The notes under the pieces were generated by a model. The model did not search any database. It was not told where the DNA came from and saw only the letters and a list, made by a program, of their open reading frames with translations. 64,000 nt of DNA, taken from the NCBI GenBank assembly GCA_013396655.1, contig WBMV01003337.1, forward strand, positions 154,991 through 218,990, given 5' to 3'. The DNA is from Campylorhamphus procurvoides. Lineage: Eukaryota; Chordata; Aves; Passeriformes; Dendrocolaptidae. The position numbers and the translations under genes were made by a program. Positions within the stretch are counted from its first letter, which is position 1; each line of letters begins with the position of its first letter. Positions 37,716 through 52,474 of this stretch are shown here, piece after piece.

Positions 37716-40700
37716 AATTTGAACAGAATATGCATTTTTAGAGTTTTGGGGATTTATTCTATAAACAGTTCCAAGTAAGGAAAAGAATCTGACTTGGTTT
37801 TTTGTTTGCTTAATTTTTGTTTTGTTTTGTTCTGTGAATAGTCTTCAGTATTACAAACAAAGGCCTGGGGGTGACATTCTGAAAAAATAGGTTGGCTTTT
37901 GGACTTCAGATTAGGAGGTGAAAACAAACACTTCAGAAAGCTCTCAACAATCAGAAATAATATGACTTTGTAGCTGAAATTCACTTTTATTTTGCTTTAA
38001 AGTGCAAGACCTGATAATAGCAGTTAAGAACCTTTATCAGAGGGGGGCATACAGACATTTCCGTGGGGCAGCTACACCTTAATGTGCTCAGACAAAGAAA
38101 TTCCACTTTGCTTTAAGAATGAAGGACTGCTTTTGTAACCCCAGCCCTCAGCCCACCCTCCAAAAGGGGACAAATATCGCCATCTTGAGGTTACTGTGAT
38201 GTACGGAAAAGTGAGGCAAGAAATATTCAGCTACAGCTAATTAAATATCAAATATTTTGAGGCTCTGATGGAACACAAAACCAAAGTTACTGCAATAGTG
38301 ATAACCTGATTTCTCTGTAGCTGTACCCTTTTCTTCTAAAGAAAACAAAAAGATGAATAGCATTTGTCAGGCTGTCAGAATCCTATTGAAATAGTAAGTG
38401 TTCTTCTGTTAAATAAAAGGAAAAAAGTCCAAGTGATATTTTAGACATATTTCTTGATTCTAAGACAGCCTAAGTACCACTTGTACCTTGATCTAAAAGT
38501 TCTGTATTCATTTTCACAGGTACAATACCACAGTACATTCAGGTTCTTAGTAATTGCTAACATGTAATTTTGTGCGTTTTGACTGTACAAGATGATTCTT
38601 TTTTGAAAGTTGTTACTGCGTGTAAATTGTATTATGCCAAGAGCCAAACACATCTCAAAATTTGTTATGATTCCACTTTTTATTATCTGACACTGATCTA
38701 TTATATACACTTTAAGGTTATTTATTAGAGGTTCAAGCCACAGGGATAGAGGGGTGTGGTCTGACTTATATGCCTGTTCCTAATTCTTTAGGTTATTGAA
38801 GTAAATTAAGAACTAGGAGGCCAAATTGAAAACAAGTGTTGAATTGTAGCACTTAAAATGCTTATAATTTCAGCACAATATTTGCTGAGTTGAAGTCCAG
38901 TGGAATTTCACAATACTACAAAGGCAAGCTTTGAGTGTTTGCTTCCAGATGAAACTAAAAGATCACCTGGGAGCAATTCTATAACTCCTCCTTACGTTCT
39001 TGACCTGGTCACTGGCTTTCTGGTTAATTTTGAACCTGTTGCTGAGTGCCTGTGTTCTAGCTTCTTTGCCCACAAAAGAGGTTATTTGCTACCTGAAATG
39101 CATAAATGAGGTGAGACACATGGTATGTGCTGAATAACCTTAGAAAAATGGCTTTGCTGTGTAGATATTAATAACAGCAATTGGCAGGACACTCAGGTCA
39201 GCTGGGGAAGGCAGGATGGATCTGCCTTGCTCTGTGCTGGTTCTCTGAGAGGCTTCCCTGCAGGTCTCTGAATGTGGAATAAGTGCTCACTGCACCCCTC
39301 AAAACCACCTCCACTGCACGAGTCAGTGCTGCCTGTATTAGTTACATCATGTAATCATCATCTAGAGGAATTCTGTATTTCTGTGGTTACGGTTGTGTGC
39401 ATACAGTGTACTATGTTTACATTTTTCTTATGGGCTAAACTGCAAAAATAGTACCCCAGCTTTAAGACACAGCTCTTCTATGGGAAAGAATTTGTGGAAG
39501 TACAGAAACTGCAATGGATTTTACAATGGAACAGCTTTCCTCTTTCCCTCTGTTCTGCACCCCTCACACTTGAACATGTTAACTACTGTGGGGTTCTTTT
39601 AATGGGGAATGGATTTTTTCAATATCCCATTTAGTATCTCCATTTCTATTAAGAAAAAAAATAAAAGGGAGGGACAAAGATAGTGCTCAAAATGGAAGCT
39701 TCAGGAATCCTGTTTTCTAAAGGTTTAGGGCTGTCTGAGGTCAGGGTAGAGGTCTGACTGGTCCACTGATATTTTTTCTGACAGCCACTAGCAGCAGATG
39801 CAAAGAAAACAGTGTGAGAAGAAGCCAAGAATATTCCACTGCCCATTTTTCCACTCAGATTTTGAAGTCTACATCTTCTGCGGGTCAAGATGTAACTCAG
39901 TTTTCCCTTCTAGTCCCCCATTTTGCTCCTAGAATTTGGAGGGAAGAACAACTGACTTATGGTATGAAAATAGCAGAAATCTCTTGTAATTTGTAAGAAA
40001 ATAAAGTAAATGGATCTGGCCCCTTTGATTCCTCTGTTCCTGCTTTCTGTCCTGTCAGGGGAAATTGTGAGCCTGTAACTGTTCTTGGACTGTGCACTCT
40101 AGATGGAAAATATTGTGATTTAGTGCTAAACTGTAATATTAGTTGGTCTGGTAATTTATATACTGGCAGTAAGGATTTACCAAAAAAAAAGGTTTAGATA
40201 CTTTATCTTGTTCCAAGATTTTTGTACAGTTTCAAGCTTTCCTTCATAAACCTGGCAGAAGACTGCTTTATAGGAAAATGGAGTGTCTTAACCAGAAGAC
40301 CTTATTTAAGGAAAAAGGTTAAGTATCCCAAGAATCTGGGTAAATATGTTGTTGTCCATACTTGTGACTTTTATGACCTTCCTGTTTTCCCTTTAAAGGC
40401 AGTGACACCTACTGCTCAGAACAGCTCTGTTCTAGTTAAAGCTGACTCTACTTTCAGATGTGTTTCCATGTTCTTGGTTCCCCTGATCAGCTTGAAGACT
40501 TCAGGAGCCTAAGGGACTGTACAGGGGGTCAGATGTTTGATGTAAGCCTATAGTCTGTTCCAGACCTCTCTACTGCCTTGGTCAAGTCCTTTAGACACTT
40601 CATCCAGGTTCGGTGGGGAGCAATCATAGTGCCCTAAGCAAAATTTCATTAATGGGTAATGAGGTTTTCTTATACTGTGGTAGCAGAAGGCTTTGTGGCA

Positions 40701-42592
40701 CCTCAGTTGTTTGTGCCTCAGTCTGAAACTCCTGCTCCTGCCTTCTGGCAAAGCAGGTAATGCTGAGTTTTGCCTTTGTAGCTGAAAGGATTTCTAGTGC
40801 CCAGGTGTTTCCCTCCTGACGAAAGGTAGATGGAATTACAGCTTGTTTGCAAAAGCGAGACACTGGCCCTGTGGGAGCATCGCTGTGCACAGAAGGAGGG
40901 GAGGAAGGGAGTGTGCAGGGCTGTTGGTGCTCATTCCAAGCCACTCGCTTTGCTTTCTTCCACTTGCCAAATTATAGATCAAAGTACAGCCCTGAATATG
41001 TATGTTGGGAAGAAGCATTCAGATAACTTCTACTTAATTGTGTTACAGCCCGTTACTGCATTAAGACATAATTGTCAATTTCATTAGAGTTAATTGTTGC
41101 AATTTTAGTGTCACTATCAAAGTGAAGTATCCTGGCTTAAGAAGCAGCACATCATCTTCTTTTGTGTAATGGCCCATGGTTTCTACATGCCCAAGATCAA
41201 GACTTGGCTGACTTTGTGAAAGACATATTTGATTTTAACAACAAACTATGGGTTTTGGCACAGCAATAACTGGATAATACTCTGGATCTCTTCACGCAAG
41301 AGGTCAGAATGGCTCTCCAGGGCTAATGTGTCTGATTGTGGTGGAGCTTAGATACCTGTGGTTCCTTTTGTAATGCTGTCTTGTTTTTTATTATTATTTT
41401 TTTTAAAGGGAACTATGTAGCTGCTCTGATGTGGTATTATGCAGCTGGGCAAGCAGCTCCTGGATCTTTCCATGGATATTGAATTGCCTCAGTTTGTGTT
41501 CCCAGAGGATGTGTTGGAGCCACCTTGTTTTTGGATAGTACCGCACATGAGCAGAAGGTGCACTCTCTGAAGTGTCTTCCACCAAAAGCTTTCTCTGGCT
41601 CATTGTGTGGATTTGCTGCTTTGGATCAGCATGGGGTTTTGAGTGATTAAAAATGAGCCATGGTAGAAATGAAAGCATGTGTAATTTAGACAGGTCAGTT
41701 TATTATATAACCTTATAATTATTTTTAGTATTGTTGACTCCCTACAAAAGAGTAATTAGATGATATCTTTTTTAAGGATAGTATACTACTACTTCAGCTT
41801 CTGAACTGGGAGAGGAAAAAATGCTAAATATGATTTAGAAGGTACTTAAAATGGTATAGCAAAGCTGCTCTTAGGGAAAGCTGTGATAAAAGAGTCACTT
41901 AAGGCTAAAATTAACTGGTTTATCTCAATAAAGCCCAGGATTTGCTTTTCTAATGGCTTTTAGTGTCCATTTCCTTCTCAACTAGGCAGAGAGGCAACAG
42001 AGTGTGGCTGGAAAATCCACTTCGGAATTGAAAGAATTAGCAGACATTACTGGGAAGATGCAACTAAGTTTGACTGACTTATTTTCCTTTTTTTTTTTCC
42101 CTTTTCCTCATTGCCCACTTTGGGCATGTACTGCTGAGGTGTTTGCCCTTTGTGAGGTCCTGGTAAGGATGTTGGTGGTGGTGGGCAGTGTGTGTGTGAG
42201 AGGGAAGGAACACACTGTATGTCTGCATTCCCAAGGGCGCATCTCCTGCACTTTAGCGGACACCTAGAAAGTGAGTTTTCCTGCAGTATTATATGTTTCT
42301 CTATTAATCTCAGATTTATTCAGGCTTTTAATAGTGTCCCTTTAAAGGGCTCAGGCTGGCACTGGACCAGTGCTCACTGCTATGGCCAACACCTGACACC
42401 TCAGGGAAGTGGCTGTCCCGCTGGGTGTGGGGTGGCACCATGCTGGGCTCATATCCCACAGCCCTGCAGGACCACGGCTGGTCTGCTGCTCCCAGCTGAG
42501 CCATGAGGAGAAGGCTCAGCACCATGGAACGAGTCAGCTCTGAAGGGCAGCAGGCACCTGCTGTGCCCTGGTATCACCCCCTGGAACACTTT

Positions 42593-42621
42593 GCTTGCAC
42601 TTGTAGGGGCTGTGTGCAAGC
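42593..42621. repeat. Inverted repeat in a GC-rich patch
   Basis: GCTTGCAC (42593-42600) and GTGCAAGC (42614-42621) are exact reverse complements around a 13-base loop. They lie within a GC-rich patch of about 350 bases. The stem is short and chance is likely. Confidence 0.6.
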
Positions 42622-45600
42622 AGGCTGTGGTGCTGTGCCTCACACTGCACCATGCTGCTGGCTCAAGCACAGCAGTGAGCAGAGCTCGGGGAAATAAGAC
42701 CTGGTTCATACAATGCTCCTAGTTCTGAGTGTTTCCAGGCCTAATGCAATCAGAGGGCAACCGTCTGTCTCTGTTCAGTGCCAGCTCTGCTCGCAGTAGT
42801 TACACCCCCACTGAGATGCAGCTTCCTGCAGCCTTTACTTGCAGGTCTGTGTTGTTGCATTGACCAGCAGCAGGTGCTTAGGGAAGGGTGTGAGAGCAAG
42901 GCAGCATCACTTAACCTGGGCAGGGAAGGCTTGTGTTTTGCAGTTCAGAAAGCTTAGGTTACCCAGTCTGTTGGTGACTGATTGTTCTATTTTACTATCA
43001 CTTACAGCAGTGGAGAACTGTGAGTAAAGCCTTATTGTACCAGGCAAAGTGTTTCCTTGAAATAACCAGTCTGAAGACAAGAGATAAAAATAGGGAAACT
43101 AATATGATATTGCTAAGAAAATGCAACTCCTTGTGGAGTGGGATATCACTGGCTAACTAGGGAGCCTTGCAGAACCTTCCTGCAGGCCTGGGGGCTCGCT
43201 GCATTGCTGGCTTCAAATTAAACCACACACCAGACCAAGGCTGGTTTTCTATGTTGTTCCTTTGTCAGGAGGCTGAATTAAGTCAGCACAGTCTGGCAGA
43301 GGCAGGAGGTGGCCTTTCAGATGGAGTCCTGGCTTGCAGCCAGCCAGACTCCTGATGTCTGTACAGCTCAGGAGTCAGAGAGGCAGAGCAGAGAGAGGTG
43401 GTGCCTTGAGCCCTGGTGAGTTGTCTCAGAAGGTCAGCACTAGCTAAAAGGAGGCAAAGTTGCCTTCTCTTGGGAAGTGGGGAAGTCTGTAAGTGCCTTC
43501 TAGAGTAGGAATCAGCAGTGGAGTAATAAATCATCTCTGTAATTGGCAGCAATTGTCATCATCCCCATCAGCCCTGACCTAACCAGCCGTAAAGTCTTGC
43601 AGCACCTATTTGCATTCTGAGGCTTCCTTCAGTCAGTGTGTCACTCATTCCCGAGACTGCTCTGCCAGCAGCTACATGACACCTGGCAATGCCAGTGCAA
43701 GAAGGAAAATGACATTTTGAGAAAGATGTCATTTCTTTTCCAACACTGCAAAACATCCACCCATCTGTCACAAACATGTCTTCTTTCCTGGCACCCCAGC
43801 ATCTCTGTATCAGTCACACAGAGTACACCTCAGCACAAAGGAATTTATCAAGTTAATGTTATCACTCATATGCCAGTTCGCATTACTTGGGAGTGCTAGA
43901 GCCACCTTCTTTTCACCCCTTACCATAAGGTTTGGGTATTTATTTTAAGCTTATCCTATTGAAAAGAGCTGTAGAAAACACAAGTAGGGAGCTAGCACTG
44001 AAGTGTCTCTGGAAGACCAAGCTGGCTTGCAAACAGACTGGATGTCTATATCCTGAAGGAAATCCTCTGTCAGATTGCAGAATCGGAGGTGGAACACACT
44101 TAAAGCCATGCACAGCTGATTGCTCTCCATATCCTCCCACAGTTCCTTTTTATTTGAGACTCAGCCTGGTATCTTTGGTCTGTGTTAGAAGATGCTGATC
44201 CCTTACAGGAGAAGCAGCCACTTAACTTTCCTGATGAGCTGTCATGCTAACAGCAGACCAAGCAATCTTCATGCTGTTGATTCTGGGAATCTTGTTCAGC
44301 CTAGTAAAACACTAGTTGCAGTGTTGCTTAACATCTTGGGGCCTGATCTGTGTTTTTCAGTGTCACCCTGTGCCACTGTGAAAAGTATTCAGTTAAGAGT
44401 TGGTGGAATATGCTCTCTGACTATAATGAAGTATCAGTTACGTGGTAATTAATAACAGGCTGCCAAGTTCTTTCTGCATGAAAATACAGTCTCAGGTGTG
44501 CCTGTGTTATCAGAAATATTTTCAATTCAGGTTGACTTGAGATTTTGGTTTATTAAGCTGTTAGGAACTCTCAACAACTATAAAAAGGAGAAAGCTTTGA
44601 TTAGTAGCCTCAGAAATGCAGGTATGTTTACGTTGGCTCTGTGAACCAGACCAGAGCTGGCTGTAACTTTAGGTTTGTTTTTAAATGTTACTCATTATTG
44701 ACATACTGATCTTTTATAAAATTCAAAGATGTCCAAGTCCCACTATTGCATCAAACCACGTTAGAAAATGAACATTAGAGCATCATCAAATACATAGGAG
44801 CAGTTCAGGGAAAAGACAATCAAATTTAACATATAATATTGCACATTTTTTGTATAAATTGGGATTTCTAGAGTTACCCTGAGCAATTCCATTGTTACAG
44901 AATTATTTAAGAATAACTTAATTTAAAATGGTGTAAAGAATACATGGTGCACACACTTTACTGTAAAGATGATAAACTTGCTGATTTGTCTGTGAATTAT
45001 TTGATTTGCTCAGATGTTTCTACTGGTGTTTTTCATCCAACCCCTTATTGCCACCCTCAGAAATATCTCATTCATTGAGATAAGAATTTTTTGGTTTATC
45101 AGGCATTTATGTGTGTGTCTTAGGGATCTGTGTATCACTGCTGAGTTAGAAATCAGCCATAACAACACTGGAGAAAATTCTTTCTTGTGTCTTACTCAGT
45201 CACCTTGAGTGCCAACTTCTAGAAGTGGGAATGCATTTGTCATTCTGAGAGTGCTACTATTTTGTCAGTGAGATAAGATGAAAACTGGGATTAGTAAAGC
45301 ACATACAAGTTTTATCAGGCAGTTCGGTGTAGGTATTTTAGGTTTAAAGGACTGTGAAATATGGGACAAAATCAGGGACTTGTTAAGCCTATGCAAACTT
45401 GAGGTTTTTTAGAAAATCTGTATTTATCTGTAAAAAAAAAAAGGCACATGACCACTCCCAGAGAAGAGAAAAATATGAAACGCCAACCCTCAGTGAAGAA
45501 GTGATTGACACAGGGAGCACTTTTCCAGTCACTGGCATAAAAAATGTTTTAATTTTTACATTTTTACAATTTAATAATTGTAAGATAAGATATTTATGTA

Positions 45601-48600
45601 TTTGACTACAGAAGATAGAGGGCACTGCTATAGGCTGCTAGCCAGCATGTCTGCTTGTGGGAAGGAGTGAACAACACAAAGGGTACAGTAGCAAACACTG
45701 AAAGAAGAACTCAATCTCCTTGTACTGGTGATTGTCTGTCACAGCAATGTGTGCTGGCTAAGCAGGCCAGAATGTGAAAACAGCATACGCAGTCTTTCCT
45801 ACTTTTGTAGTAATAGGTCTGTTACCAAACTGCCAATCAAATCCTATTTGCTTCAAAGAAAAGTGTGAAGACAGCTTTTCTGCAATGGAAACTCCATTAT
45901 TCATCACCTGGATATGCTACACAAACAGTACAACATCCTTCAGATGTCCTGAATCCTTTTATATGTATATTTTACTTTTGACTAAATCATTACAAAAAAT
46001 TTCTAGTCATCTCTGTCAGCAAAATATAATTCTTTTTAACTTGGACAATAGGATGCAGCACTTTTACTGCTTGAGAATATCTTTAAAGATATAAAACATG
46101 CATTATACCAGGTTAGTGAGCGCACCTCATTAAATGAACTGTCTGAGTGAGAAACAGAAAAAATTGATTGTGCGAGTTGATGTTTGGAAAGTAAGTACCT
46201 GTCAGGTGGAAAGCTGATGTTTATGGAGGGGGTGGTTATTTGTCAGGGCTCTGCAGCGAAAATATGTAGAAAATGCTGATTGTTATAAAAACCAACATCA
46301 AAGGATAAAGGAGGCCGGTGCAGGGAAAGGATATAATGCTATATGAGTTCCCATATCCTATTTCTAAGCCTGTGCTCCAGGCTGGAGAAGACTCGTGGGG
46401 AGCAGTGGGGACACCAGACCATCTGTCCTTTCTCAGAGGTTAACCCACTTTATCTTTGGCACTGGGCTACTTCTAGTGACCTCCTTACCCTCTCTTAGGC
46501 TGGATGAAGACAGACTTTTATGTTGCCACAGTGGCAAGGTTCAGTAAATTAGTTTTGAATTAGTTTTATAGCATACTCAGAAAGGAGCTCATGCAGTGCT
46601 GTGTGCTGAGGGGGCATGTGTTAGCAGGCAGGATCCCTGCAATGGGAGTGCAAGGACCATCCCAAAATGTTACACTGGCAAACTTTTAGACATCCAGCCA
46701 AGGCCAAAGAACAGTCTACAGAAGAATGTACTGGGTTATACAGTGGTGAGTCTTCTTGGGAAGGCAAGTGGAGAAGTAAGCCTCTCATCTCATTGTCCAG
46801 GACAGCATCCACATAGACTAAGCAATTTTGGTATTCTGAAACAGGATATGGAAGGAAATGGCCTTCTATTCATGATCCACACACAATTAGTGCATAGCTA
46901 TGGATAAATTGTTGTTGTTACAAGCAAACCTGATGCCTGATCCCATTTGATAAAATAAGTTTGTGCTCCTCAGATTTAAATACTTCGAAAAGCTGGTCAC
47001 ACAGACTTCCTCTGATTTCCCTTTCTGGCAGATCTGGAAGTAAAATGTTGCTTTTGAAAAAGGCATGTAATTTAGTTCCCTCATGTTCATCCAAAAGCAC
47101 TTAAATAATATTTTTTAATAGAAATACGTTTTTAATTTCAATTTTGGAGGAAGGACAGACTTACTTTGAGAACTTTAATTTACTCCTGCTTAAGCAACTT
47201 GCTGACTAACCCAAATGCTAAATGTACAACTTAATTCAATAATGACCTCTCTCAGAAGAGTACTGAAGGAATGTTTTAAAAGTCTTAATATGGTTTTCAA
47301 ATATAGCAATGAACAATCTATGATTAAGGGTTAAAATAACTTCATATGAATGTCAAATGTAATGGAGCCAGGGAGGGTATGTGAGACAGGAAGACAGTCA
47401 CAGACAGAAGGAGCTTTGTCAATAAAAGAGAAGTGAAAGGGGTTTCCATAAGATTAGGAAAAGGGAGGGTGTATTATGGAATAAAGTGCTTTACGTGTTG
47501 ATTCAGAGGGCAGCACGTGGCAAAAGCTCTCTACAGACAGTTTGGAACTGGAAGAACTGTGCCAGAGAGAGAAGCAAGCTCAGGGATCAAGTTAAGTGTG
47601 GTTATTAAGAAGTATCAGTAAAGAAGACGATTTAACCAAAGTTCAAATATGGTGATTAAAACTAATAATAAGAATAATATGACCAGGAAAAATAAGGGGG
47701 AGAATGAGATGAAATTTATAGTGCCTTGTTTCTGTTCAAGTTGTGCTAGTGAATCTCTTACCCTTTTTTGCATAAACTGGAAAACTGGATATTGATTGTT
47801 CTCTTGGTTATTTATTTTTGTTACTAGTGGCTTGAAAAGACTTCAAAAGTCAGAGAATAGGGATAAAACTGTTTATGTCAGCTTGTCTGGATTCAAAAAT
47901 CTATTTTCATTCAGTTTCTGTGCCTCTTCAAAGTTGCCTCTATCTTTTCAAGTGTATTAAAAATTGTTTTCTATAAATACTTTTCATTGCTTCTGGTGAC
48001 AGCTCTCAGCATTTTCTCACACACAGCCTTAACTAAAGAATCCCAAAGCAATACTAAATATAAATATATCAGGAGGGAGTGTTTTTATTCAAAGAAATGA
48101 GACAAATGGATTGGCTTCCTACGAAATACCACATTGCAGGTTCTTTTAAATCTTTTGTTGGAAATGTCTCATTTAAATTTCTGTTCCTGCTGCCTGTATT
48201 TTCATTCAACCTGATTTTTTGTTGTTTGCCACAGCAAGCAGTTGAGCCATGACCAAGGGAATGGTGCCACAAGCAGCTCAGGGCAGTGAATGTGTGACTT
48301 TGCACTGAGTTTCGGTGTCCAGCCTCTACCTCCGCTGTACTCTCTCTGTGTGCCATGGGAAGTGCTGCTGTGCTCCCCCTGTCAGCCCAGCTACCAGCAC
48401 AGCCTAGGCTGGCCAGTGTGTGTGGTGCTAATGGAGCCTCCAAGGGGTGTTTTGTGCCACGTCTTCTGTCCTCACCCATCGGGTCACTATAGGTGGTGGA
48501 AAAGGCAAAGCTGTCCTCTGATCAGGTCAGGCTGTCACCACAGCATCTAAGATTGCTGATGGTACCAAGGCCACCAGAGCTTTTAGTGTACTGCTAAAGT

Positions 48601-48842
48601 GTTTTTTCACTTCTCAAGGGGCACCTAATATACAAATTGCAGTTCTGTCAATTCTAGTTAAACGAATGGTAAATTAGCTTATTTTAACTAACACAGTGGC
48701 AAATTCTGTGTCTGGCCATTCCACTGAATTTTGTCTCAAAACAAGTTATTACATATGTGAGTAGAAACCATCTGTTAATGCTAGTCTAGGTGTGGATGCC
48801 ACAATGATGGATAGATGATTAAAACATAAACATGTTATTCAG

Positions 48843-49436
48843 CTTGTGACAAAAATAGTGTGGCCAGAAGGACCAGGACAGTGATTGATCTCCTGTACGT
48901 GGCACTGGTGAGGCCACACCTCAAGTCCTTTGTCCAGTTCTGGGCCCTTCCCTGCAAGAAAGACACTGAGGTGCTGGATTGTGTCCAGAGCAGGGCAACA
49001 GAGCTGTAGAAGAGACTGGAGCACAAATCTGACAAGGAGCAGCTGAGGGAGTTGGGGGTGTTTAGGCTGGAGAGGAGGAGGCTCAAGGGAGACCTTATTA
49101 CTCTCTACAACCACCTGAAAGGAGGCTGTAGCCACGTGGGGGTCAGACTCTTCTCTCAGGCAACTCGTGACAGGATCAGAGAACACTAGCCTCAAGCTGC
49201 ACCAGGAGAGGTTCAGGTCGAACATCAGGAGGAAGTTATTCATGAAGAATGTAGCTAACCATTGCAACAGGCTGCCCAGGGAACTGGTGGAATCGCTGTC
49301 CCTGGAAGTGTTCAAGAAACAACTGGATGTGACACTTAGTGCTATGGCTTAGTTGGAAATGTGGTGTTTGGTCAAAGGTTGGATTTGATGAGCCTGGACA
49401 TCTTTTCCAATATAAATGATTCTGTGATTCTATGTT
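48843..49436 (+). mobile_element. CR1 3' fragment with C-terminal reverse transcriptase remnant
   Basis: The 5' part encodes the decayed end of CR1 ORF2, with the VRPHL...YC...W region recognisable at nucleotide level (GGTGAGGCCACACCTCAAG and TTCTGGGCCCTTCCCTGCAAG). GTCCAGAGCAGGGCAACAG follows at about 48987. The 3'UTR has CAACAGGCTGCCCAGGGAAC, CCCTGGAAGTGTTCAAGAAAC and a tail of TGATTCTGTGATTCTATG at 49419-49436. That tail holds two octamer-like units, so the 3' end is intact. Stops interrupt the coding part. The sequence differs from the 3270 and 15915 copies, indicating a different CR1 subfamily. Confidence 0.94.
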
Positions 49437-52216
49437 TAAACACTGTAACTTTTGTTTAGACACTGTAGTCAATTTGAGTAGGGCCATGTCAAGAGTTCCT
49501 GTAGTCCATTCTAACAATGAAGAAAATTTGGAGGGGTGTGATTGGGCTGATTCAGACTTTCAGTGTTGTTAAAGTGGTTAGTGAAGTAGCTGAACTTTTG
49601 TATGCCAGGCCACAAAGTTTGTAGGCTGCCAGCAATGAAATACTGGGAGAGAAATTCTCTATCTGGGACATTCTAATACAATGCACTTGAGAAAACCACG
49701 CTGTATAGTTTATATAATTTTCATTTAAGAATATAAAATGGTGCTGCATCACAGATCAGAAAAATTTTTTTTCACTTCACTTATTTCAAGCAAGATCTGA
49801 AGGTGTTGGAAGGTAGGACAACAATAGGAATTTAGACTGGTAGTTACTCTTTCTGATTCAATTTTTCCGCCCTATAGTTTACAGAAAAAGAAATGTGAAA
49901 TGCATACTAATTTGCTATTCTTAGCTTTTATTTTTGAATTTCATTCTTGGCTGTAATTGTTTGAACAAACAAACTGTAAACCTTCTCCTGAAAATTGTAA
50001 CTTTTTATAGAGCATTACAGCACTCAGTTTATCTCACAGAATATCCAAAATTAAAGACCAGTATCAACTGAATTATAACGAAGGGCTGTAGATACTTATT
50101 TTCACTATTTTCACCAATTTTATAAATTGGGCAAATTAGCATCCTGAAAAAAAATGTAATTACCTAATCTGTGGAGAAATGTTTAAAAGAAAGTATGTGA
50201 AGAAAATCCCAGGAGATTTCTGGTGAGACACAAATCAGAAATACTTATCATTTGATACGAGTAATAGCCAGTAGCACTATCTAGCAGTGAAAGCAAACAT
50301 CATTTACAGAAGCCCATGTCTAGTTTTTCAAGATGCCTGATGTTGTTCTCTTTCTCTTACTATGTTATTTCCAAATTCATCTAAACCTTTGGACTTAAAA
50401 GCCATACTTTGGCTGATATCTAAGTTTTGCAAAACACTGTATGTTTTAAAAAAAAAAAAAGTATTTTCTGTAGCCAGTGACCCTTTACTGTAAGATTATA
50501 TAGATGAGGCTCTTGCCACTTTAAACTGAAAGGGCATGAGAGTAACTTGGCAAAGTGATTCCTGATTTATGTATGCATATCAGTATTTCACAAGTACTAA
50601 AATACAGCATTTGCTGATTTGCATGATGATGCCCGAGATGAAAGATATCAATTTAGCTGCTGCTGGTTTATTGGCTGTTGGATTATGTTTCTATTTATAT
50701 TTTATAAAAGTGAAACAGTTTTATCAATCTGGTACCTTTTTTGTCCACGGACACCAGCATATGGAAAATGATATGATTGTTCTCTTCGATATAGTATTTA
50801 ATTGTGTGCACAAACATTGTCTGAAACACCACACACCTGAATTTTGCAGTTCTCCTTGGCAAAAGGAGAATGCCATTGCTCATCTTTGTGTCTAAATTTG
50901 TGCCCATAGCTGTTCACAGCCATGACTGTGAAGGGCACTAGTCCAGCTCTGGCAATACCTTGTCACAGGTGACCCACAAATGTAGAGTGAGGTTTTCATC
51001 CTTCTTTTGCTTGCTGCAGAACCTCTGAATATTTGAAAAGGAGGTGCTTTGCAGCACTTGTATAGCATGGAGGCTGGGTACATAACACAAGGGAGCTCCT
51101 GTTTGCTGGTTTTCCAGAAGAAGCCTCCAGATTTGAAGTACTGTGTTGATTTCATTCAGGTACTAGAAATGTTTTCGTCTCTTTGGCATTGAGCCTGTTT
51201 CTTCCCTGCTGTGCCACCTGATGGTGCTTCATCAGGCAAAGGGCTGAGCCGAAGGGATGTGAAGGATGTGCAATTAAACCATGCCACAGAAGTATTTATT
51301 CACTGGGCTAAAACCAAGACAGAGATTTAAAAAACCCCATCATCTGGGAGCTGGAGTGTTGCAAGAGCTGGTGTGCCTTTATATCTGAGAGAAAGCACAG
51401 CGTTGTAGTCACCAAAAGTGTCTGAATTTCAAACTCCAGAGTTCAGTTGAGCAAATCATATGTTTAAAGGCTTTAAAAAATGTACGATAGAACAAACTCT
51501 TCTGGGTATTCCTTATTTAGAGCTAATTAGGCTACCTTGACCTGCAAAGAAATTAGACTAAGTGTTGCTGGGAACAGAGAAAGTATTTTTATTTCAGTTT
51601 TTGTCTGGAGGGACAGTTTTTGCATGGTACTCTTCCATAACATTCATCTTGTTGCATGTATTATTTTTATCATGCATGTATCATTTTGATTTACTAATTA
51701 GATTACTGTAGCTCTAGAAGATAATCAGGCCACTTGATTATTCACTTTTTATAGCCACAGTAGAGTTTGAGAGGAGGAAACAAACATCTCAATCAATCCT
51801 TAAAATCTTCTGAGCAATCCACTTTTTCTTTTGGTCCCATTCCTCTTTGCAGCCTGGCAGTGATAAATGGGGAGCAGAGAAATCAATGAAACTGGATATT
51901 TTTGAAAGCTTGTTAGTCTCTAAACCACCCATCTGGATTGCTTAGTGTGGCAAAAATAGAAATTATTTGGCTAAAACTAGACAGGTTTTAAAGCTGGAAC
52001 CTTTGTACAGGCTAGTGAAAAATATTTAGGGTGCGTGCGAAGGACAAATATTTTCTGATACATTTATAAAAAATGATTCAAACAGTAACACACTACTAGC
52101 AATGCCAAAAACTTTGTACACATACATTTGTAGTGATTCATTCCCATAATTAGTTGTCCTATTTTTAAAATATGAAGTCAATAACTTTTTGGCTTGGTGA
52201 AAGATGTGAAAGCATT

Positions 52217-52288
52217 TGGGTTTTTTTTTTTGAGTTCATTGGATTTTTCCCCATTTGGTTTTGGGGGTTTTTTTGTTTTGTTTTTTTC
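52217..52288. repeat. T/G-rich low-complexity tract
   Basis: Eleven T, a short mixed segment, then GGTTTTGGGGGTTTTTTTG and TTTTGTTTTTTT. It has the same base bias as the other T/G tracts in the window. Confidence 0.82.
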
Positions 52289-52474
52289 CAAATTACAGTG
52301 AAGTAGGATAAATTCTCCACTTCATTTCACTATGTCTGATTCTGAGAAGTTAAGGGCATGACTTTGCCCTTACATGTATTTATTTTTCACAGCTGTCTTT
52401 CACTTCAGAGGAAGTGAAGTCTTCATAATAAATATTAAAGTTTTTCTTCTTACCCATATTTTCAAAGACAGATA

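Larger units (their letters stand above)
30606..48842. other. Long non-coding stretch, 18 kb, no supportable gene
   Basis: No conserved coding exon, RNA gene or clear repeat family is visible. Features inside include a TTGG/TTGT tandem at 31871-31898, a possible 35-base exon at 34349-34383, T/G-rich tracts near 37631-37715 and 37800-37830, and a GC-richer patch at about 42340-42700 with an 8-bp inverted repeat at 42593-42621. The segment 36070-36600 has several open frames but no recognisable motif. It is the longest stretch in the window without a recognisable CR1 copy. Confidence 0.5.
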
